Program-made: the position numbers and the translations under genes
Notes under the pieces: generated by a model
What the model saw: the letters and a program-made list of their open reading frames with translations, nothing else
Told to the model about the DNA's origin: nothing
Databases searched by the model: none
Assembly (NCBI RefSeq): GCF_002310375.3
Contig: NZ_CP023315.3
Coordinates: 186,001-250,000, forward strand
DNA from: Caulobacter vibrioides
GTDB taxonomy: Bacteria > Pseudomonadota > Alphaproteobacteria > Caulobacterales > Caulobacteraceae
Length of the DNA: 64,000 bases
Direction: 5' to 3'
Shown here: piece after piece, positions 60,501 to 64,000 of the stretch
How the letters are laid out: the number at the start of each line of letters is the position of its first letter
Position numbering within the stretch: position 1 is the first letter of the stretch

Positions 60501-60967
60501 CACTGGTTCCCCTCAGTGACGACAGCTCTGTACGCCCCGAACATTCATCTCAAGTTACAAGCCTGACATGTAGATTACATATCCGACAGCATTACGAGAT
60601 CTTCATGTTTCTAAACTCGATTGGCCCTGCGCCATCACTTTGATGATCGCGATTTACTGCTGATCAGTGCTTTATTTTCGCCATTTTTCTGAGCGCGCGG
60701 CTCCCTCGAAGCGAGCGTGGGCGGTCGCTGCGTCGATTCGCAAACGACGGTCATCAAGGGCCGGCGCGCTGGGGTGCTTGAGCCTTGGCGCGGCTTGGCG
60801 CATGCTGGCGCCGTCAACCTCTCTTGTGTGGTTCATGTCCGAGATTGTGCGCGAGGTCCGGGCCTAACAGGCTCCGAACCTCGGTTCGAAAGTCGCTAGG
60901 CCCGCTCCGCCCGCGTTTCCCGCTTGGTGGAAGCGCGATCGTACGCCTCGATCTCTCGGACAATCCC
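60501..60967. other. Intergenic region, about 470 bp, between TonB receptor and yjhX
   Basis: No convincing gene is present; short frames such as one starting at 60785 have no family support before the YjhX start. The left part is AT-rich and probably holds the receptor promoter. A strong imperfect stem-loop spans 60852-60883: CGAGGT-C-CGGGCCT pairs with AGGC-T-CCG-A-ACCTCG around AAC. It lies 85 bases upstream of yjhX and could control its expression. Confidence 0.5.
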
Positions 60968-61243
60968 TTGAACATCCCAAAGACGCAGCAACGCACGCTG
61001 CACGCACTGGCCCAAGGCGGCCGCATCGAACTCGAACGCGACGAGACGGGTCGGATCGTCTCGGCGGACTGCCTCACCCGCGACGGCTGGTCGCTGACCG
61101 ACTGTACGGTCGCGGTGTTTCAGTCGCTAAGGCGCAAGCGTCTGATCGCCAGCCATGAGGGTGGTCCCTACCGGATCACTCGGCTGGGTCTCGCCAATCT
61201 CCGCGCCCAACTCGACAACCGGGTGGGCGCCAAGGCCTGGTGA
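60968..61243 (+). CDS. yjhX: YjhX-family (UPF0386) protein, putative toxin, without its partner
   Basis: 91 residues. The sequence is collinear with E. coli YjhX ([59 protein letters not shown], ending [18 protein letters not shown]), described as a toxin whose antitoxin is the GNAT protein YjhQ. The start is TTG 60968, matching the family N-terminus. No yjhQ-type gene is adjacent; the next gene is the convergent rsmD. Loss of the partner, or a non-toxin function, are both possible. Confidence 0.85.
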   Translation: MNIPKTQQRTLHALAQGGRIELERDETGRIVSADCLTRDGWSLTDCTVAVFQSLRRKRLIASHEGGPYRITRLGLANLRAQLDNRVGAKAW

Positions 61244-61253
61244 TCCTTCTGGC

Positions 61254-61297
61254 CTCGTCATCCAAGACAGCCTCTCAGAGGCTTCCGGGCTGACGAG
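61254..61297. repeat. Nested inverted repeat between convergent yjhX and rsmD
   Basis: CTCGTCA (61254-61260) is the inverse of TGACGAG (61291-61297), enclosing AGCCTCT-C-AGAGGCT (61269-61283). It probably forms a terminator-like structure. It resembles the other palindromic intergenic elements in layout, but not in sequence. Confidence 0.55.
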
Positions 61298-61300
61298 CCA

Positions 61301-61867
61301 CTAGGTCGTCAGCTTGAAGAACAGGACGCGCGCGGCGCCATAGTCGCGCGCGTCGATCTGCTCGAAGCCTTCCAGCGCTGGATCGACCTCGCCGCGTCCC
61401 CGTTCGAACATCAGGATCGCGCCCGGGGCCAGCCAGCCGCCGGATTTCAACTCGGCCACGGCCTTCTCGCCCAGGCCCTTGGCGTAGGGCGGGTCGAGGA
61501 AGGCGATGTCGAACGGCGCGCCGGCGCTGGCGGGACGCGGACCAAGATCGGTGGCGTCGCGCCGATGGACGCGGGTCACCCCGAACAGGTGCATGGCGTC
61601 GATGTTCTCGCGGATGGCGCCGCGCGCGGCCTCGTCGGTCTCGACGAACAGGCAGAAGGACGCGCCGCGCGACAGGGCTTCGAGGCCCAGGGCGCCGGAG
61701 CCGGCGAACACGTCGATCACCCGCGCGCCATGCAGCTCGGGCGCCCAGGCGGCGTGCTCCAGGATGTTGAACACCGCTTGGCGGGCGCGGTCGGAGGTGG
61801 GGCGCGTCGCGTCACCGGGCGGGGCGGCGATGGCCTTGCCGCGAAACTGGCCGGAAACGATGCGCAT
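61301..61867 (-). CDS. rsmD: 16S rRNA (guanine966-N2)-methyltransferase RsmD
   Basis: 188 residues of class I SAM methyltransferase fold. N-terminus MRIVSGQFRGKAIAAPPGDATRPTSDRARQAVFNIL; SAM motif VIDVFAGSGALGLEALSRGA; catalytic DPPY in IAFLDPPYAKGLG. It methylates G966 of 16S rRNA. ATG 61867 gives the exact family start. The nearby pseudouridine synthase gene is a frequent neighbour of rsmD; here they are separated by a CPBP protease gene. Confidence 0.93.
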   Translation of the reverse strand: MRIVSGQFRGKAIAAPPGDATRPTSDRARQAVFNILEHAAWAPELHGARVIDVFAGSGALGLEALSRGASFCLFVETDEAARGAIRENIDAMHLFGVTRVHRRDATDLGPRPASAGAPFDIAFLDPPYAKGLGEKAVAELKSGGWLAPGAILMFERGRGEVDPALEGFEQIDARDYGAARVLFFKLTT

Positions 61868-62065
61868 CAGGCCTTTTCCCAAGTCGAGCGGGCGATCGCA
61901 GGGCGCTGACGCCCCGCCCCCGAATCCTGCTCGCTCATTTTCGCCCCCTTACAAGTCGTAACCGGATGTGTGCCGCCGTCCGCGTCGCGCGGCAAGCGGG
62001 TGCTTTACAAGATCGCGGCCGCCCCGTCTTAGTCGCTACCGGACGAGAGCGGGCGGATAGGACAG

Positions 62066-63034
62066 ATGGGCGAGTTAATGGAGACCGTGAGGCGTTCGCG
62101 CTTCCTGGCCGACCTGTCGCCCCTGGACCGTGACCTGCGGCGGAGCGCGCTGGTCATCCCGGTCGGGATCCTGACGGGCGCCGTGACGGGCCTGCTTGGC
62201 GTGCTGGCCGCAATCTTGGTCTTCATGCTGATCGTCAGCGGACTGGACGGAGCCGCCGCGGCGACGGACCTGTTCCAGGCCTTCTCGGGGACTGAGCAAA
62301 CGAACCTTTCGGGACGTCAGTCGCTCTTCATTCTCGCCGCATTGGCGGGCCTCAATCTTGGCGCGGCGACGGGCTTTGTCATGGCCGCCGGCGCGGTTCA
62401 CAAGCGGCCGTTCCGGGACTACGTCAATGACGGACAGCCGCTGCGTTGGCGGTTGGTGCTGGGCGGGCTGGTGCTGTTCGGCGTCGTGATGGCGGTGGTC
62501 ATCAGCGGCGTCTCCGTGGTCGCCGGCCAGGCCCTCGAGCCGGTGGTTTTGCAGGTCTCGCCCAATCTGGTCGGACGGTCGCTTTACGCGGTCCTCGCTA
62601 TCGCCCTGCTGATCCTCGCCTCGGCCGCCGAGGAGCTGGTGTTTCGCGGCTGGCTGCTGAAGCAGAGCGCGGCCTATATCCGAAATCCGATCGCCTTGAT
62701 GGTGCTGAACGGCGTTCTCTTCGCCGCCATCCACCTGGATCCCAATCTCGACGCCTTCCTGTTCCGCGCGGCCATGGGGGCGGGCCTGACCTGGATGGCG
62801 CTGCGCCTGGGCGGCATCGAGCTGGGTGTCGGCGTCCACGCGGCCAACAATGTCGCCATCGTGTTGCTGCTGCGCCCGATCACCTTGCAGCCCGACGCCG
62901 CGCGCGAGTTTCAGCCCGGACTGGTCGCCAGCGCGGTGGTGATGCTGGCCGGCTTCATCGGGATCGCAGAGCTCTGGATGCGCTGGCCCGCCCTGCGGCG
63001 CTGGACCGGTCTGTCCGCCCCAGCCACCGCCTGA
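62066..63034 (+). CDS. CPBP intramembrane metalloprotease
   Basis: 322 residues with about eight hydrophobic segments. The CPBP (CAAX-protease/bacteriocin-processing) motifs are visible: ASAAEELVFRGWLL (EExxxR), FAAIHLDP, and GVHAANNVAI (HxxxN). It cleaves membrane substrates; bacterial members act in stress and bacteriocin immunity, substrate unknown here. The stop abuts the stop of the convergent pseudouridine synthase gene. Confidence 0.87.
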   Translation: MGELMETVRRSRFLADLSPLDRDLRRSALVIPVGILTGAVTGLLGVLAAILVFMLIVSGLDGAAAATDLFQAFSGTEQTNLSGRQSLFILAALAGLNLGAATGFVMAAGAVHKRPFRDYVNDGQPLRWRLVLGGLVLFGVVMAVVISGVSVVAGQALEPVVLQVSPNLVGRSLYAVLAIALLILASAAEELVFRGWLLKQSAAYIRNPIALMVLNGVLFAAIHLDPNLDAFLFRAAMGAGLTWMALRLGGIELGVGVHAANNVAIVLLLRPITLQPDAAREFQPGLVASAVVMLAGFIGIAELWMRWPALRRWTGLSAPATA

Positions 63035-64000
63035 TCAGCGTTTGGGGCCGCGCGAAGGGCCCGGACGCGCCGAGGGCTTGCCGGGGCGCTCCGCCAGACG
63101 ACGCGCGGCTCCGTCGGCCGGCTTCGCGCCCGGACGGGGCGCGGCGGGCTTACCGCGCGCAGCGGGCTTGCCGATGTCGATGAATTTGCTCTCGATCGAC
63201 TTGGCTGGACGCTTGGTCTTGGCGGGGCCCTTGGCCGGACCCTTTCCGGCGCCCTTGGGCGGACCGTGCGGCGAGGTCTTTTTCTTCGGCTTGGCCCAAC
63301 CGGGCTTGTAGACCGGCTTCTCGGGCTTCTCCGGCGTGTCCAGGACCAGCGCCCGGTCGGCGCGCGGGGCGCCGCGACGTTGCAACTCGCCCCCGCCCTC
63401 GGTGCCCGGCGCCTTGGTGGGGTTGGCGATCCCCGCGAACTTGGGCCGGTCGCCGGTCGGCATGTTCTCGGGCGAGACAACGCCTTCGAGCAGCTCGCGG
63501 ATGACGCGGGGGCCGACCTCCTCGATCTGACCGGCCGCCAGGGTCCCCAGCGCGAACGGGCCATAGGACAGGCGGATCAGGCGATTGACCTTCAGGCCGA
63601 TCGATTCCAGCACCTTGCGGACTTCGCGGTTCTTGCCTTCCGACAGGCTGACCGTGATCCAGACGTTCTTGCCGCCGCCCGCCTTCTCGTGGGCCTTGTC
63701 GATCTTGGCGTCGATCGCGCCGTACGTGACGCCTTCGATGGTGACGCCGTCCTTCAGCTTGTCGAGCTTGGCCTGGGTCGTGTCGCCAAAAGCCCGGGCG
63801 CGGTAGCGGCGGACCCAGGCGTTGCTGGGCGTTTCAAGCGCGCGGGACAACTCGCCGTCATTGGTCAGCAGCAGCAGACCCTCGGAGTTCAAATCCAGGC
63901 GACCCACCGAGATCAGGCGAGGCAGATCCTTGGGCAGCGCGCCGAACACCGTCGGTCGCCCCTTGGGGTCGTTATGGGTGGTCATCAGGCCGGTGGGCTT
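63035..64000 (-). CDS. rluB: RsuA/RluB-family pseudouridine synthase (partial, 5' end outside window)
   Basis: At least 321 residues are visible. The catalytic core begins KPTGLMTTHNDPKGRPTVF, with the active Asp in VGRLDLNSEGLLLLTNDG and the KEGKNREVRK-like block in SLSEGKNREVRKVLESIGL. The N-terminal S4 domain lies beyond the right edge. A C-terminal tail of about 110 residues is Lys/Pro/Ala/Gly-rich (KPKKKTSPHGPPKGAGKGPAKGPAK, RPGPSRGPKR), longer than in E. coli RluB and probably RNA-binding. It isomerises uridine in 23S or 16S rRNA; which residue is not decidable. Confidence 0.88.
   Translation of the reverse strand, partial: KPTGLMTTHNDPKGRPTVFGALPKDLPRLISVGRLDLNSEGLLLLTNDGELSRALETPSNAWVRRYRARAFGDTTQAKLDKLKDGVTIEGVTYGAIDAKIDKAHEKAGGGKNVWITVSLSEGKNREVRKVLESIGLKVNRLIRLSYGPFALGTLAAGQIEEVGPRVIRELLEGVVSPENMPTGDRPKFAGIANPTKAPGTEGGGELQRRGAPRADRALVLDTPEKPEKPVYKPGWAKPKKKTSPHGPPKGAGKGPAKGPAKTKRPAKSIESKFIDIGKPAARGKPAAPRPGAKPADGAARRLAERPGKPSARPGPSRGPKR

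Noticed and set aside
60841-60910. tRNA-like fragment (GGTTCGAA) upstream of yjhX
   Set aside because: No acceptor, D or anticodon stems can be formed around the GGTTCGAA; the sequence is explained by a simple stem-loop.

Overview
The window is high-GC alphaproteobacterial chromosome, most likely Caulobacter (C. vibrioides/crescentus clade). The evidence is gene content and order: a PssY-like sugar transferase and a short polysaccharide export lipoprotein beside an ElpS-like secreted lipoprotein, a TonB-dependent receptor and a complete type II secretion (T2SS) operon; four TonB-dependent receptors in 64 kb; a SapC-family protein; and promoter matches of the TTGACG / GCTANAWC type. There is no phage, insertion sequence, integrase or CRISPR array. 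This is mostly core genome with a few accessory genes. All functions are read from translated sequence and family knowledge; no database search was run.

Layout. 0-3.4 kb: cell-surface polysaccharide genes (5' end of a phosphoglycosyltransferase, an OPX export protein), a periplasmic transglutaminase-like cysteine peptidase and a PPP-type phosphatase. 3.4-19.7 kb: the secretion island. An AT-rich promoter region with a Pho-box-like site precedes elpS, then a TonB receptor, then gspC-D-E-F-G-H-I-J-K-L-M-N with mostly overlapping start/stop codons. The prepilin peptidase gspO is convergent with gspN. 19.8-22.4 kb: tRNA-Arg(CCG) and a purine-salvage pair (secreted NUP-family protein and AzgA-type permease). 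22.4-26.5 kb: an ABC ATPase, a small zinc-finger protein, an acyl-CoA thioesterase, a GNAT and an acyl-CoA ligase. 26.7-31.7 kb: leucine biosynthesis (leuC-leuD-ABM monooxygenase-leuB) behind a structured leader, then rplS and trmD.

31.8-43.4 kb: a TadG-like VWA pilus protein with an unusual inserted repeat, a 2OG-Fe(II) oxygenase, an OmpA-type lipoprotein, a fatty-acid desaturase and a sterol-desaturase-family hydroxylase, a KefF/KefB-type K+/H+ antiport system, both subunits of a 3-oxoacid CoA-transferase and a GT39-type membrane glycosyltransferase. 43.6-50.9 kb: a TonB receptor, an agmatine-to-putrescine operon (aguA-aguB-GNAT), and a His-rich ZnuD-like TonB receptor behind a perfect Zur-box-like palindrome. 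51-58.4 kb: SapC, a MaoC-like protein, a DsbD/ScsB-like reductase, a DUF1353 lipoprotein, a redoxin, a hypothetical protein and pgi. 58.4-64 kb: a fourth TonB receptor, a solitary YjhX-family protein, rsmD, a CPBP intramembrane protease and the 3' part of an RsuA/RluB pseudouridine synthase.

The strongest theme is envelope traffic: phosphate-linked secretion of a surface lipoprotein, zinc uptake, extracellular purine salvage and several orphan receptors. The least explained items are the repeat-bearing insert inside the VWA protein, the leuC leader, the solitary YjhX, and palindromic intergenic elements at 26.6, 28.1, 58.4 and 61.3 kb.
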